Positions 9,164-19,250 of a stretch of DNA of 64,000 nt are shown in pieces. Source of the stretch: JAICYJ01 sp963737445 (GTDB lineage: Bacteria > Actinomycetota > Thermoleophilia > Gaiellales > JAICJC01); NCBI GenBank assembly GCA_963737445.1, contig CAVTSO010000007.1, forward strand, positions 186,001 to 250,000, given 5' to 3'. Numbering within the stretch: the first letter of the stretch is position 1; every line of letters begins with the position of its first letter. The position numbers were made by a program, and so were the translations under genes. The notes under the pieces are model-generated. The model ran no database searches and was not told the DNA's origin. It worked only from the letters and a program-made list of their open reading frames with translations.

Positions 9164-10286
9164 CCGGCGCCGTCGACCGGCCCGGATCCGCGGCGACCAG
9201 CCAGGCTGAGCGCGCGGCGAACCGAAACTGCTGGGCGGCTCCGCTGTGCAGCAGGTCATCGTCATCGGCGGGAGACAGCATGGCGGCGGTACCCAGCCCG
9301 CCCGCATCGACCGTGTACTGGGTCTGGGGGCCCATGAAGGAGACATCGGTGACGGTGCCGTCCACGCACCGCGTCGCCGAAGCCCGGGGCGGTGCGAATC
9401 GCCTCGGGGCGGACAACGGCCACCACCTTGTCGCCCGACCGCCAGCCCCGCGACGCCGGGCACGTCGAGCGTTCCCAGCGTGCCCATGTCGGCGCGGTAT
9501 GAGCCCGTCCCCAGCCGCTCGACAACTCGCGCCGGGAAGCGGTTCGAGGCGCCGACGAAGTCGGCGACAAACAGCGTGCTGCGGGCGGCGGTAGACCTCG
9601 CGCGGGCCGCCGATCTGCTCGATCCGGCCCTTGTGCATGATCGCGACCCGGTCCGACATCGAGAACGCCTCCTCCTGGTCGTGCGTGACGTACACGAAGG
9701 TGATGCCGACCTCGCGCTGGATCTCGCTTCAGCACGCATCTGCATCTGCTTGCGGAGCTTGAGGTCGAGCGCACCGAGCGGCTCGTCGAGCAACAGCACG
9801 CGGGCTCCAGCACCAGCGAGCGAGCCAGCGCGACGCGCTGCTGCTGGCCGCCGGAGAGCTGCTTCGGGCGGCCCGTCTCGCGGCCGGTGAGCCCGACCAG
9901 CTCGAGCATTCCGCCACCCGGCGGGCGATCTCGCTGCGGCTGAGCTTGCGCTCGCTCAGCCCGAAGGCGACGTTCTCGAACACGTTCAGGTGCGGGAACA
10001 GCGCGTAGTGCTGGAACACGGTGTTGACCGGGCGCTTGTGCGGCGGGGACGTCGGTCACGTCCTGGCCGTCGCACCGAGACCGCTGCCGCTGCTCGGGCT
10101 CTCAAGCCCGGCGACGATCCGCAGCGTCGTGGTCTTGCCGCAGCCGCTCGGGCCGATCAGCGAGAAGAACTCGCCGTCGGCGATCTCCAGGTCGATGCCG
10201 GCCACGGCGGTCAGGTCGCCGTAGTGGCGTTCCAGCTGGTCGAGGGCAATGGCGGGCGGCCGGCCCTGTTCGGCGGCCGTGCTCAT
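9160..10286 (-). CDS. potA: spermidine/putrescine-type ABC transporter ATPase, frameshifted
   Basis: The ATP-hydrolysing subunit of the PotABCD-type importer on the inner face of the membrane. In order it shows Walker A GPSGCGKTTTLRIVAG, the Q-loop VFQHYALFPHLNV, the ABC signature LSGGQQQRVALARSL, Walker B LLLDEPLGALD, the H-loop VTHDQEEAFSMSDR and a C-terminal TOBE domain (VTDVSFMGPQTQYTV). These are distributed over three frames by at least six single-base shifts, with no substitution-type stop codons. The ATG at 10286 lies 25 bases after the potC stop. It belongs to the potB-potC-potA order on one strand, with the cognate PotD encoded oppositely at 2517. Confidence 0.85.
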
Positions 10287-10311
10287 TCTTCGACATCCGC
10301 GTGCTCGGGGG

Positions 10312-11102
10312 CTAGACGCACCCCGATCGACCGCGCACGGTGGCGACCACGGCGGCGCACGCGAACGTGATCGACGTGATCAGCATGACTCCCACCGCGA
10401 TCGCGTTCACCTCCGGCGTGACCGAGATCCGGATCAGGCCCAGCAGCAGCACCGGCAGCGTCTCTGCGTTGGTGCCGCCGAGGAACGAGCGAGCTGACCA
10501 CGTCGTCGAAGCAGAACGAGAGCGTCAGCAGCACCGCCACCAGGATGGCGGGTGCCAGCAGCGGGAACGTGACCCGCTGGAACACCCGCCGCGGCGACGC
10601 ACCGAGGTCGGTGGCAGCCTCCTCCAGCGAGTCGGCAGCGTGGCCAGCCGCGCCTGGATCACCACGGTGGCGTACGCCGAGTTGAACACCACGTGTCCGA
10701 TCACGATCGCGGTCACGCCCAGCTCGAAATGCAGCCGGCGGACGAAGATGAAGAGCGCGGTTGCCAGCACCACCTCGGGCAGGACGATGCGCATGTAGGT
10801 GGTCGCGTCCAGCGCCCGCCGCGACCACACGCGGGCGTACGCGCCCACAGGCTGGCCGCCACCGCGATCGCCACCGAGATCAGGCTGGAGGCGACGGCGA
10901 CCTTGGCGCTGGTGATGAAGTCGGTGCGGACGCGCTCGTCGCCCAGGGCCTTGGCGTACCACTTGGTCGTGAAGCCGCCCCAGCTGACCAGGAACTTGTC
11001 GGCGTTGACCGAGTTGATCACCACGACCACGATCGGCAGGTACAGGAAGACGAACACCAGCACCGTGAACGCCGAGACCGTCGAGGGCAGCCGGCGCAGC
11101 AT
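10312..11102 (-). CDS. potC: spermidine/putrescine-type ABC permease, PotC subunit, frameshifted
   Basis: An integral membrane subunit of the importer. The N-terminal part (MLRRLPSTVSAFTVLVFVFLYLP) gives the first membrane helix, and later segments contain the EAA loop LEEAATDLGASPRRVFQRVTFP that docks on PotA. The last helices are readable in a third frame (LITSITFACAAVV). Single-base shifts occur near 10850, 10635 and 10490. The ATG at 11102 overlaps the reconstructed PotB stop as TGATG. The stop is TAG at 10314-10312. Confidence 0.85.
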
Positions 11103-12008
11103 CAGGTCACGTCCTCGACTCGCGCCAGACCCGACCGGGCAACCACCAGGAACAGCGTCACAACCGCCATCATCGTCATCGCCAGGGCCGCGCCGAACGG
11201 GTAGTCACCGACCTGGAAGAACTGGTCGGCGATCACGTTGCCGTACATCAGCGTCTTGCCGCCGCCGAGGATGCTCGGGAATCACGTACTCGCCGGTGGC
11301 CGGAACGCCCACCAGGATGCAGCCGGCGATCACCCCGGGCATGGACAGCGGCAGGGTCACGCGCCGGAACGCCCGCAGGCCGGAGGCGCCGAGATCGGAC
11401 GCCGCGTGTGTCAGGCCCGGGTCGATCCGCTCGAGCGCCACGAACAGCGGCAGGATCATCAGCGGCAGGTACGAATAGAGGATGCCGATCCAGACGGCGG
11501 TCGGCGAGTAGAGCACGTTCAGCGAGCCGTGCGACAGGTGCAAGGCGTGCAGCACGTTCTCGACCGGGCCGCCGTTCTGCAACAGGTTCACCCAGGCATA
11601 GGTGCGCACCACGAAGCTCGTCCAAAACGGGATCATGACGCCGATCAGAAGCAGCGTCTGGGTGCGGCCCTGTTGCTTGCTGAGCGTGTAGGCCACCGGG
11701 TAGCCGATCACCAGGCACCCCAGCGTGGCTCCGAGTGAGAGCAGCACCGACCGCACCACCGTGTGCAGGTACAGGCTGTGGTTGAGCTGGCGGTAGTTGT
11801 CCAGCGTCCAGCCGAAGTTGACGTCGAACGTGATCAGGTTCATCTGCCCGAACGAGTAGAGCAGCAGGATCGAGAGCGGTGCCACGAAGAACAGCAGCGT
11901 CCAGCCAAACGTCGGGAGGGCGAGCAGGTGCCTGGAGCTGCCACGGCCCCACGGCGACCGCCTGCGGCTCCCCGCGGCGGCTGCCCGGGGAGCGGGGTCC
12001 TCGGTCAC
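11102..12008 (-). CDS. potB: spermidine/putrescine-type ABC permease, PotB subunit, frameshifted near 11275
   Basis: A six-helix permease subunit. The first helix (LLALPTFGWTLLFFVAPLSIL) follows a short basic N-terminus, and the EAA loop TLTHAASDLGASGLRAFRRVTLP is intact. One inserted base near 11275 shifts the last helix (FGAALAMTMMAVVTLFLVV) into another frame, after which it ends at a TGA overlapping potC. The open frame extends upstream through operator site 3 to 12149, but GTG at 12008 is preferred. It leaves the operator upstream and gives a normal N-terminus. It heads the minus-strand operon that runs to the aminotransferase at 4229. Confidence 0.8.
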
Positions 12009-12036
12009 GCGCCTGACGGCGGCGGTTGTGGGATCC

Positions 12037-12062
12037 CCAACACGAGTTGGTTGATACCACAC
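12037..12062 (-). promoter_or_regulatory. operator site 3, in front of the potB operon
   Basis: CCAAC-ACGA-GTTGG, identical in its palindromic core to site 2, is followed six bases later by CCACAC, a 4/6 match to CGCAAC. It lies 29-54 bases upstream of the potB start and about 65 bases from site 4, in the divergent gap between the transporter operon and the ThDP-enzyme operon. Confidence 0.6.
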
Positions 12063-12124
12063 GTGCCATCGCCTTTCAAGCATGGTTCGGGGGTTTACAC
12101 CGCCTACCGGGGTGTGGTAGGACT

Positions 12125-12150
12125 GCAACGGTGGTTGGTGACATCGCAAC
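12125..12150 (+). promoter_or_regulatory. operator site 4, overlapping the ThDP-enzyme start
   Basis: gCAAC-GGTG-GTTGG-N6-CGCAAC matches the full three-part motif. If translation starts at GTG 12131, the start codon falls inside the N4 spacer of the palindrome, exactly as at the IclR gene (site 5). With repressor bound, both initiation and elongation from this promoter would be blocked. Confidence 0.65.
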
Positions 12151-13741
12151 TCCTCGCGGTGACGTGGAGGCGCTCTCGTGCGGCGAGGCGCTGATCCATC
12201 TGCTGGAGCAGTACCGCGTCTCGACCGTGTTCGGCATCCCCGGCGTGCACACGCTCGAGGCCTACCGCGGGCTGACCCACTCGTCCATCCGCCACGTGCT
12301 GTGCCGCCACGAACAGGGCGCCGGGTTCGCCGCCGACGGCTGGGGGCGGGTGAGTCGGGCCCCAGGCGTCTGCCTGGTGATCTCCGGGCCGGGAGTGACC
12401 AACGTGCTCACGCCGGTGGGACAGGCCTATCACGACTCCAAGCCGCTGCTGGTGATCTCGGGCGCGGTCTCGGCCGAGTCCCACGGCCACGGGCCGATCC
12501 ATGATCTCCCCGACCAGCGCGCACTCACCGCCGAACTCACGGCCTTCAGCCACCGGGTCGAGGATCCGCAGGAGCTACCCGACGTCCTCGCCCGCGCCTT
12601 TGAGGTGTTCGAGTGCGGCCGGCCCCGCCCCGTGCACGTCGCCGTCCCGGTCGACGTGTTGTCCCAGGTCACCCCCCGTCTGTGGCGGATCGAGAGTGAC
12701 CGGACGCTGCCCCAGGCCAACGGCGCGGCCGTGTCGGCGGCGGCGGATCTGCTCGCGCACGCGCGCACGCCCGTGATCCTGCTCGGCGGTGGCGCGGCGG
12801 ATGCGGGACCCGACGCGCTGCGCGTGGCCGAGCGTATCGGCGCGGCCATCGGCCTCACCATCAACGGCAAGGGCGCGATCCCCTCCTCCCACCCACTCTG
12901 CCTGGGCGCCGCACTCTCATTCCACCCGGTGTCCGACCTGATCCGCTCGGCCGACGTGGTGGTTGCGGTCGGAACCGAGTTCTCGGAGCTCGACTGGTGG
13001 GGCCTCGACCGCCCGCTCGCCCTGCAGGGGCGGTTGATCCGAATCGACATCGACGCCGCCCAGCTCGGCACCCCGTACCCCGCCGACGTGGCGCTCCAGG
13101 GCGACAGCGCGCAGGTGCTGGCGGCCCTGGCCGAGCGGTTGGCCGATGCCGGCTCGGGAGACTCGTCCGCCGCAGAGGCCCGGGTCGCCGCCGCGCTGGA
13201 CGCCGTCCAGTGGCCGGCCGACCTGGCCGTCCACCGCCCACTGCTCGACGTGCTCGAGCACGCGCTGCCGGCCGATCGCATCGTCACCGCCGACTCCACC
13301 CAACCGGCGTATGCCGCCAACCACATGCTCCCGGTCGAACGCCCGCGCTCCTGGATGATGCCGGTCGGCTACGGCACGCTCGGTTGTGCCCTGCCGATGG
13401 CGATCGGCGCAAAGCTCGCCGCTCCCGACCGGCCGGTGGCCTGTCTCGCCGGTGACGGCGGCATCCTGTTCACCCTGCAAGAGCTGGCAAGCGCGCGCGA
13501 CCTGGGGCTGGCGCTGCCGGTCATCGTCTGGAACAACGACGGCTACGGCGAGATCTCCGACTCGATGCGGCGCGACGGGATCGAGCCGATCGGCACCGAC
13601 GCCGGCGCCCACGACCTGCTCGCGATCGCCCGGGGGTTCGGCTGCGAGGCGGCCACCACGCGGTCGATGGACGAGGCCTCGAGCCTGATCACCGAGGCGC
13701 TCGGACGAGACCGGCCGACGCTGGTCGAGGTCCGGCCGTGA
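12131..13741 (+). CDS. ThDP-dependent decarboxylase, AruI-like (5-guanidino-2-oxopentanoate decarboxylase family)
   Basis: A 536-residue enzyme of the acetolactate-synthase fold. The N-terminal domain has GIPGVHTLEAYRGL and the catalytic glutamate in RHEQGAGFAADG (Glu61). The C-terminal ThDP-binding motif is GDGGILFTLQELAS...WNNDGYG. The GIPGVHT start and overall pattern resemble AruI, which decarboxylates 2-ketoarginine in the arginine transaminase pathway, more than true acetolactate synthases; that specific substrate is inference. GTG at 12131 lies inside operator site 4; GTG at 12164 is an alternative closer to the conserved SCGEALIHLL. The frame is intact, unlike its neighbours. Its stop overlaps the next start as GTGA. 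An aminotransferase (4229) and a cationic-solute transporter in the same regulon would fit a guanidino or amino acid route. Confidence 0.8.
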   Translation: MVGDIATPRGDVEALSCGEALIHLLEQYRVSTVFGIPGVHTLEAYRGLTHSSIRHVLCRHEQGAGFAADGWGRVSRAPGVCLVISGPGVTNVLTPVGQAYHDSKPLLVISGAVSAESHGHGPIHDLPDQRALTAELTAFSHRVEDPQELPDVLARAFEVFECGRPRPVHVAVPVDVLSQVTPRLWRIESDRTLPQANGAAVSAAADLLAHARTPVILLGGGAADAGPDALRVAERIGAAIGLTINGKGAIPSSHPLCLGAALSFHPVSDLIRSADVVVAVGTEFSELDWWGLDRPLALQGRLIRIDIDAAQLGTPYPADVALQGDSAQVLAALAERLADAGSGDSSAAEARVAAALDAVQWPADLAVHRPLLDVLEHALPADRIVTADSTQPAYAANHMLPVERPRSWMMPVGYGTLGCALPMAIGAKLAAPDRPVACLAGDGGILFTLQELASARDLGLALPVIVWNNDGYGEISDSMRRDGIEPIGTDAGAHDLLAIARGFGCEAATTRSMDEASSLITEALGRDRPTLVEVRP

Positions 13742-15403
13742 CCGCGCAGCGATACGAACGCGGCGCCGTCGCCGCCGGCCACGCCGCGAGGTCGAGGCCG
13801 GCGAGCGGATGCTCGCCCAGGGCGGCAACGCGATCGATGCGGTCGGTGGCGGCGGCGTTCACGGGGTTCGTGGTCGAGCCAGTCAGCTGTGGCCTCGGCG
13901 GCTACGGCCATCTTTCGATGTTTCTCGCCGCCGGCGGCCGATTCGTCACCGTCGACCACGGGCCGCGCGCCCCGGCCGCCTCCCGGGCGGACATGTTCGA
14001 GCTGGCCGACGCCTACGACGGCGGCGACTACGACTGGCCGCAGGTGGCCGGACGCCGCAACGAGGTCGGAGCGCTGGCAACGGCGGTGCCAGGCGCGGTC
14101 GCCGGACTGTGCGCGGCGCACGAGCAAACCGGGCGGCTGCCGCTCGCGCAGGTGCTCGAGCCCGCGATCGAGGCGGCCGACGCGGGCCTGGAGGTGGCGT
14201 GGAACGTCGTGCTTGCGACCGTCTCACGACTCCCCGAGATCCGCGAGATCCCGTCAGCGGCAGCGTTCCTGCTCGACGGCGGCGATCCGCTCACTCACGA
14301 TCCCTACTTCCGCCCCACCCGCCGGCTCGACACCAGCGCCCTGGCGGCGACTCTGCGCGCCGTCGCAGCCGAGGGCGCGGCCGGCTTTCACGGCGGACCG
14401 GCGGCACGGGCGATCGAAGCCGAGGTGGCACGCGGCGGCGGCATCCTGACCGCGGCGGACATCGAGGGCTACCGGCCCAAGATCATGCACGAGTCGCCGG
14501 CCAGCTTCCGCGACGTGCAGTACGTCACCGCCAACGACCAGGTCGGCTATGAGGTGCTCAACCTGCTCGACCAGTTTCCGGCCGCAGCGCCGGGCAGCGC
14601 CGAGTTCTACCACCTGATGGCCGAGGCGTTCGGGCACGCATTCGTCGACAACGTCGTGTGGTTCGGAGACGACGAGCATGTCGACAGCCCGCTCGCCGGG
14701 CTGGCCGGCCGCGAGTTCGCCCAGGCGCGGGCGGCGGGCATCCGGCTCGACCGGGCTGCCCCGGCCGATCACCGCCGCCGACCCGCGGCCGTTCGATCCG
14801 GGCGCCAAGAGCCCCGGCACGACCCAGATGACCGCAGCCGACACCGACGGCAACGTGGTGGCGCTGATCACGACCGTGGGCCACGACTTCGGCTCGCTCG
14901 TGTACGTCGCGGAAGAGGGGTGTTTCCTCAACAGCTCGATGGTCAACTACGACCCTCGGCCCGGCCGGGGCAACTCGATCGCGCCGGGCAAGATGCCGTA
15001 CTTCGCGGTGCCGAGCATCGTGGCTGCCCGCGACGGGCAGAGCGCTCTACGGCGTGTGTGGCTCCGGCGGCTACCGGATCCTGAGCGGGGTCGTGCACGC
15101 GTTCGTGCACGCCGTCGATTTCGGCATGACGGTGGACGCGGCGGTGGCGGCGCCGCGCGTCTACTGCCAGGGCCGGCGAGACGTTCGTCGACGACCGGAT
15201 CCCGGCGGCGTGGCGGTCGGCTGACCGAGCGCGGGCACACCGTCGTCGTGGAGGCGTCGCTGCCCGGGGCGGAGCCGTTCGCCCGCGTGAGCGCGGTCGC
15301 CGTCGCGCGTCCGGCGACGGGATGGTTTGCGCCTCCGCGTCCGACCCACCCTGGAGCACGGCGGCGGGCGGTGCTGAGCAAGCGGGCCGGAGTTCTCTGC
15401 TAG
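13738..15403 (+). CDS. gamma-glutamyltransferase family protein, frameshifted
   Basis: An N-terminal-nucleophile hydrolase of the gamma-glutamyltransferase (GGT) family, which cleaves or transfers gamma-glutamyl groups. Readable blocks are GGNAIDAV, EPVSCGLGGYGHLS, ATAVPGAVAGL, the autoprocessing and nucleophile region GTTQMTAADTDGN (the threonine after the glycine) and the C-terminal CGSGGYRI. Shifts occur near 13785, 13845, 14755, 15045 and 15180. GTG at 13738 overlaps the stop of the ThDP enzyme. The end is uncertain: the last family-like residues (DPPWSTAAGG) occur near 15355-15370, with a TGA at 15375 or a TAG at 15401 as candidates. No clear signal peptide is visible, so a cytosolic role is possible. 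Confidence 0.75.
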
Positions 15404-15408
15404 GTTTA

Positions 15409-15434
15409 CCAACCGTGGTTGGGAATGACGCAAC
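15409..15434 (+). promoter_or_regulatory. operator site 5, on the start codon of the IclR gene
   Basis: CCAAC-CGTG-GTTGG-N6-CGCAAC is the best match to the consensus. The GTG start codon (15415) lies in the spacer of the palindrome. This position is typical of an autorepressing regulator and is the main argument for linking the motif to this IclR protein. Confidence 0.7.
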
Positions 15435-16240
15435 CAAGCCGAAGGATGCCCTGAAGTCCGACGCTCGCAGCGAGCGGGAGACCAGCATCCGCCGCGGTGT
15501 GGAGACGCTGCTGAGCCTGTCCAGCGACCAGGCGATCGCCGACGGCGGCCTGGGAGTCACGAGGATCGCCGAGATGCTCGGGCGGGAGAAGAGTCAGGTG
15601 TCGCGGGCGCTGTCGACGCTGGCCGAATACGGCCTGGTCGACCGCGACCCCGATACGCTCGCCTACCGACTGGGCTGGCGCATCTTTGCGATGGCGAACC
15701 TCGCCGGTGAGCGTCGGCTGCTGGACCACGCCAAGCCGCTGCTGGCCCAGCTCGTGTCCGAGTTCGGGGAGCGCGCCTACCTGTCGGTGCTGCAAGGGCC
15801 GACACGATCACGATCCTCTCCCACCAGTCGCCGCGCGCGGTGCAGGCGGTCGGCTGGGTGGGCCGCACCACCCCGGCCTACTGCACCTCGGTCGGCAAGG
15901 CGCTGCTGTTCGACCACAGCCGCGCGGAGCTGGGCCTGGTGTTCGCCGACGTCGAGTTCGCCTCGCTGGCCCCAACACGGCGCAAGCGATCTGGACGAGC
16001 TGCAGGCCATGATCGAGCCGGCCCGGGTGCGCGGCTATGCCACCGCCGACGAGGAGATGGAGCCGGGACTGGTGTCCGTCGCCGCGCCCGTCCGGGATCC
16101 GCAGGCAGGATCGTGGCGGCGTTCAACGTCTCGGCACCCAAGTACCGGTTCGAGGCGGGTGTCGACCGGGTCGGTGCGGCGGTGGTCGCGGCCGCCGGCG
16201 AGCTGGGGCGGCGCTGCGCTGCGGCGGCCGGCCAACGTGG
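15415..16240 (+). CDS. IclR-family transcriptional regulator, frameshifted
   Basis: The N-terminal winged helix is clear: SIRRGVETLLSL, then GVTRIAEMLGREKSQVSRALSTLAEYGLV. The C-terminal effector domain continues in other frames with VGRTTPAYCTSVGKALL, ARVRGYATADEEMEPGL, SVAAPVRD and VAAFNVSAPKYRF, all standard IclR ligand-domain landmarks. Shifts lie near 15800, 15985 and 16105. GTG at 15415 is the only start before the conserved SIRRG segment. The end is approximate because no clean stop is seen before the MmgE gene begins near 16237. It sits in the middle of the plus-strand operon and is the likely local regulator binding the five operator sites. Confidence 0.8.
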
Positions 16241-17587
16241 CCGAAGGTGGCGAGCGGGCCGCGCAGCCCGGCGCCGTCGTCGGCCGGCGCCGGACGAGGC
16301 GCTGTGGGAGTTCGCGACCGGGCTGCCTGGGCCGACGTGCCGGCCGCCGTGCGGCGCCGGCTGGCCTGGCTGACCCTCGACCTCGCCGCGGTATCGGTGG
16401 CGGCTCGCGAGCTGCCGTCGGTCGCGATCGCAGCACGAGTACGCGAGTCAGGTGCACGCCGGGCGCCGAGGCGACCGCCCTGCTCGACGGCCGCCGGCTG
16501 GCCGCGCCCGGGGCGGCGTTCGCCAACGGAGTGCTCGCCAACGCCCTGGACTTCGACGACGGCCACCGCATCACCAAGGGGCACCCGGGGGCGATCGTGA
16601 TCCCTGCCGCGCTGGCGGCGGGGGAGAGCCGCGGGGCGAGCTGCGAAGAGTTTCTGCTGGCCGCATTGATCGGCTATGAGGTCGCGATCCGCGCCGGGGA
16701 TCGAGCTGCACGCGCGAGAGGTCGAATACCACGCGTCGGGCGCATGGGGCTCGCTCGGCGCAGCCGTGGCCTGCGCGCGGTTGTACGGGTTGGACGCCGA
16801 TCGGCTCGCACACGCCGTCAACATCGCCGAATACCACGCCCCGATCGCCCACATGTCCCGGGCGGTGACCGATCCGGCGATGACCAAGGACGCGGTGGGC
16901 TGGGGATCGTTCATGGGCATGTCGGCGGCACTCCTGGCCGAGGCCGGGTTCACCGGCGTGCGCAGTCAGGGGCTGGACGCGCTCGACGTCGCGTCGCTGG
17001 GCCTTGACTGGCAGCTGCTGGACCTCTACGTCAAGCCGTACCCGTGCTGTCGCTGGGCGCAGCAGGCGATCGACGCGGCGCTCGCACTGCACCCCCAGCT
17101 GGCCGACCGTGGGATCGCGGCGGTCGAGATCCACACCTTCGCGGCCGCCGATTGGCTTTCGACACGGCGTCCGGAGACGACCGAGGAGATGCAATACAGC
17201 ATCGTCTGGCCGGTCGCGGTTGCGCTCTCCGCTGGACGGTTCGGCGCGCCGGAGGCGCTGCCGTCGGCGGTCGACGCCCGTGCCGAGGCGATCGCGGCCA
17301 CGACGCGGGTCGTGGTCGATCCGCAGCTGGATGCCGCATTCCCGGCGCGGCGACTCTCCCGGCTGGTCGTCCGCACGGCCGACGGATCGGTCTTCGACTC
17401 GGGCGTCGTGGAGGCACCCGGCGAGGCCGGCAGCGGCGGCTGGGAGGGAGTGGTGGCCACCAAGGCAGAGCACCAACTCGGCACCGTCCCCGTCTCGATC
17501 TCTGCCCCGCGTCCCCCGGTGGGAACCCTCGCCGGCCGTACCCCTGAACAGCTGACCGCCGTTCTCACCTTTGGAGTGGATCGATGA
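16237..17587 (+). CDS. MmgE/PrpD-family protein, frameshifted near its start
   Basis: A member of the MmgE/PrpD family, whose characterised members dehydrate 2-methylcitrate or isomerise/dehydrate related polycarboxylates. The N-terminal part reads DVPAAVRRRLAWLTLDLAAVSVAA; then come ALDFDDGHRITKGHPGA and a long intact stretch GLDWQLLDLYVKPYPCCRWAQQAIDA. Shifts occur near 16275-16320, 16440 and 16700. GTG at 16237 or 16247 are start candidates; neither has a strong ribosome binding site. Its TGA overlaps the ATG of the next gene. In catabolic islands such genes are often distant from propionate metabolism, so the actual substrate is unknown. Confidence 0.75.
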
Positions 17588-18780
17588 CCGTCACCAACAG
17601 CACCCCCGTCGACCTGGACACGCGCCTGCTGCAGATCGAGGCGCTCGCGCCCGACTTCCGGGCGCGCGCCCGCGGGTATGACGACGCCGCGGCCTTCCCC
17701 GCCGAGAATTTCGACGACCTCCGCTCCGCCGGTCTGCTCGCGCTGACGGCGCCGGCCGAGTACGGCGGCGATGATCTGTGGTGGGGCGCCAACTACGAGG
17801 CCTACTACCGCGCCATCGAGCGGCTCGCCCGGATCGACTCGTCCACGGCGCAGCTGCTGCAGGTGCACTCCCACGCGCTGGGGTACATCTCACGGCACGC
17901 CACCAAGGCCCAGCTCGACGCGCTGTTGCCCGACATCATCAGCAAGGGGTTGCTGCTCGCGTCCGTCGGCAGCGAGACCAATCCCGGTTCCGCCAAGCCC
18001 GGCGAGTACACCTCCGAGCTCGTCCCGTCCGGCGACGGCTGGCGGCTGACCTGCCACAAGTTCTTCGCCTCGCTCGGCCCGGCGGCCGACCACCTGCTGA
18101 TCTGGGTGGCGGTGCCCGGCGAGCAGCCGTACCCCGAGCGAACCGTCACGGTGCTGGTGCCGCGGCATGCGCCCGAGGTCGAGCTGATCGATCAGTGGGA
18201 CGTGCTGGGCATGCGCCCGACCGTCAGCTGGGGGGTGAAGGTGACCGACCTCGAACTCCCTGCCGAGCTGGTGATCGGCGAGCCCGGCGACTGGACGCTC
18301 CGCGACCCGCGCAGCTTCACGCTGGGATTCACCGCAAACTACGTCGGCTCCGCCCAGGCCGCCTTCGACGTGATCTGCGACTTCGTCCGGCAGCGCACAT
18401 ACCTGGTCGAGAGCGAGTTCACCCAGATCGCGATCGGCGATCTCTCCGCCGACATCTTCGGCGTGCGCTCGGCGCTGTACGAGGCGGCTCGCGCGTGGGA
18501 GCAGGACGATCCGGCGATCGCCGAGGCCCAGTCGCTTAAGGCCCTCCATCTGGCCAAGCGGGTGCTGCTCGACACCACCAGCCGCGGCTTCGACATCTGC
18601 GGTGCGCGGACCGCGTTTCGTGACTATCCGCTGGAGCAGATGTACCGCGACGCCCGCACCTTCACGCTGCACTTCCGCGATGAGATCAACACCCGCGAAC
18701 TCGGCAAGGCGATCCTCGCCGACCGCTTCTCGCTGAAGGGCGGGGTCGACTCCTCGGTGATGTCCCAGCGCAACGCCTGA
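17584..18780 (+). CDS. acyl-CoA-dehydrogenase-like flavoprotein
   Basis: A 398-residue protein of the acyl-CoA dehydrogenase superfamily. The layout is the usual helical N-domain (FDDLRSAGLLALTAPAEYGG), a central beta domain (ASVGSETNPGS then KFFASLGPAADHLLIW), and a C-terminal four-helix domain ending FDICGARTAF. The relatively low conservation of CoA-site features and the neighbours leave open a dibenzothiophene-monooxygenase/DszC-like or other flavin role rather than acyl-CoA oxidation. The frame is intact. ATG at 17584 overlaps the MmgE stop as ATGA, and it is the last gene of the plus-strand operon. It converges on the Rieske gene 12 bases away. Confidence 0.8.
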   Translation: MTVTNSTPVDLDTRLLQIEALAPDFRARARGYDDAAAFPAENFDDLRSAGLLALTAPAEYGGDDLWWGANYEAYYRAIERLARIDSSTAQLLQVHSHALGYISRHATKAQLDALLPDIISKGLLLASVGSETNPGSAKPGEYTSELVPSGDGWRLTCHKFFASLGPAADHLLIWVAVPGEQPYPERTVTVLVPRHAPEVELIDQWDVLGMRPTVSWGVKVTDLELPAELVIGEPGDWTLRDPRSFTLGFTANYVGSAQAAFDVICDFVRQRTYLVESEFTQIAIGDLSADIFGVRSALYEAARAWEQDDPAIAEAQSLKALHLAKRVLLDTTSRGFDICGARTAFRDYPLEQMYRDARTFTLHFRDEINTRELGKAILADRFSLKGGVDSSVMSQRNA

Positions 18781-18792
18781 GCCGGGCTCGGG

Positions 18793-19250
18793 TCACTTGC
18801 CCGGCTGCACGAGCTCCAACACGACGTAGGCGCCTTCCACCGTCACCGACACCGTCTCCGCGGTGTACGGCCCCGGACGCAGCCCCGGTCGCGGCGGCGG
18901 CTCCTCCAGCTGCCCGCCTGGTACGACTTCGACCTTGTAGGAGCGCACCCGGCGACGAGCCGGGTCAAACCAGGAGGCGCCGGTCCGAAGGTCGAACTCC
19001 CAGCCGTGCCAGGGGCAGCGGATCATCTCGCCCGGGCGCGAGTACTCGGTAGTCGCCGGGCAAGATCGGATGTGAGCTCGCCGACCTGCACGCCCTCGCA
19101 CAGCGGGCCGCCCTGGTGGGGGCAGCGGTTGCGGATCGCTAGGTAGTCGCCGGCGACGTTGAAGACCCCGATCGAGCGGCCGTCGACCTCCACGATCCGG
19201 CGGGCTCCGGGAGGCAGCTCGTGGGTGGCGCACACGACGTGTCTAGTCAC
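18793..19250 (-). CDS. Rieske [2Fe-2S] ferredoxin-like protein, one frameshift
   Basis: A single-domain Rieske protein of about 150 residues, expected to carry electrons to an oxygenase or reductase. Cluster ligands are visible as CPHQGGPLC and CPWHGWEFD. An extra base near 19064 separates the two halves (VGELTSDL / PGDYR). GTG at 19250 overlaps the stop of the upstream amidohydrolase by eight bases, so it is the last gene of the VOC-amidohydrolase operon. No oxygenase catalytic subunit is visible in the window, so its partner is unknown. Confidence 0.8.

Noticed and set aside
12026..12130. Upstream extensions of the ThDP enzyme (to 12026) and of PotB (to 12149) as coding sequence
   Set aside because: Both run through the divergent operators and overlap each other; conserved sequence starts at the GTG codons used here.
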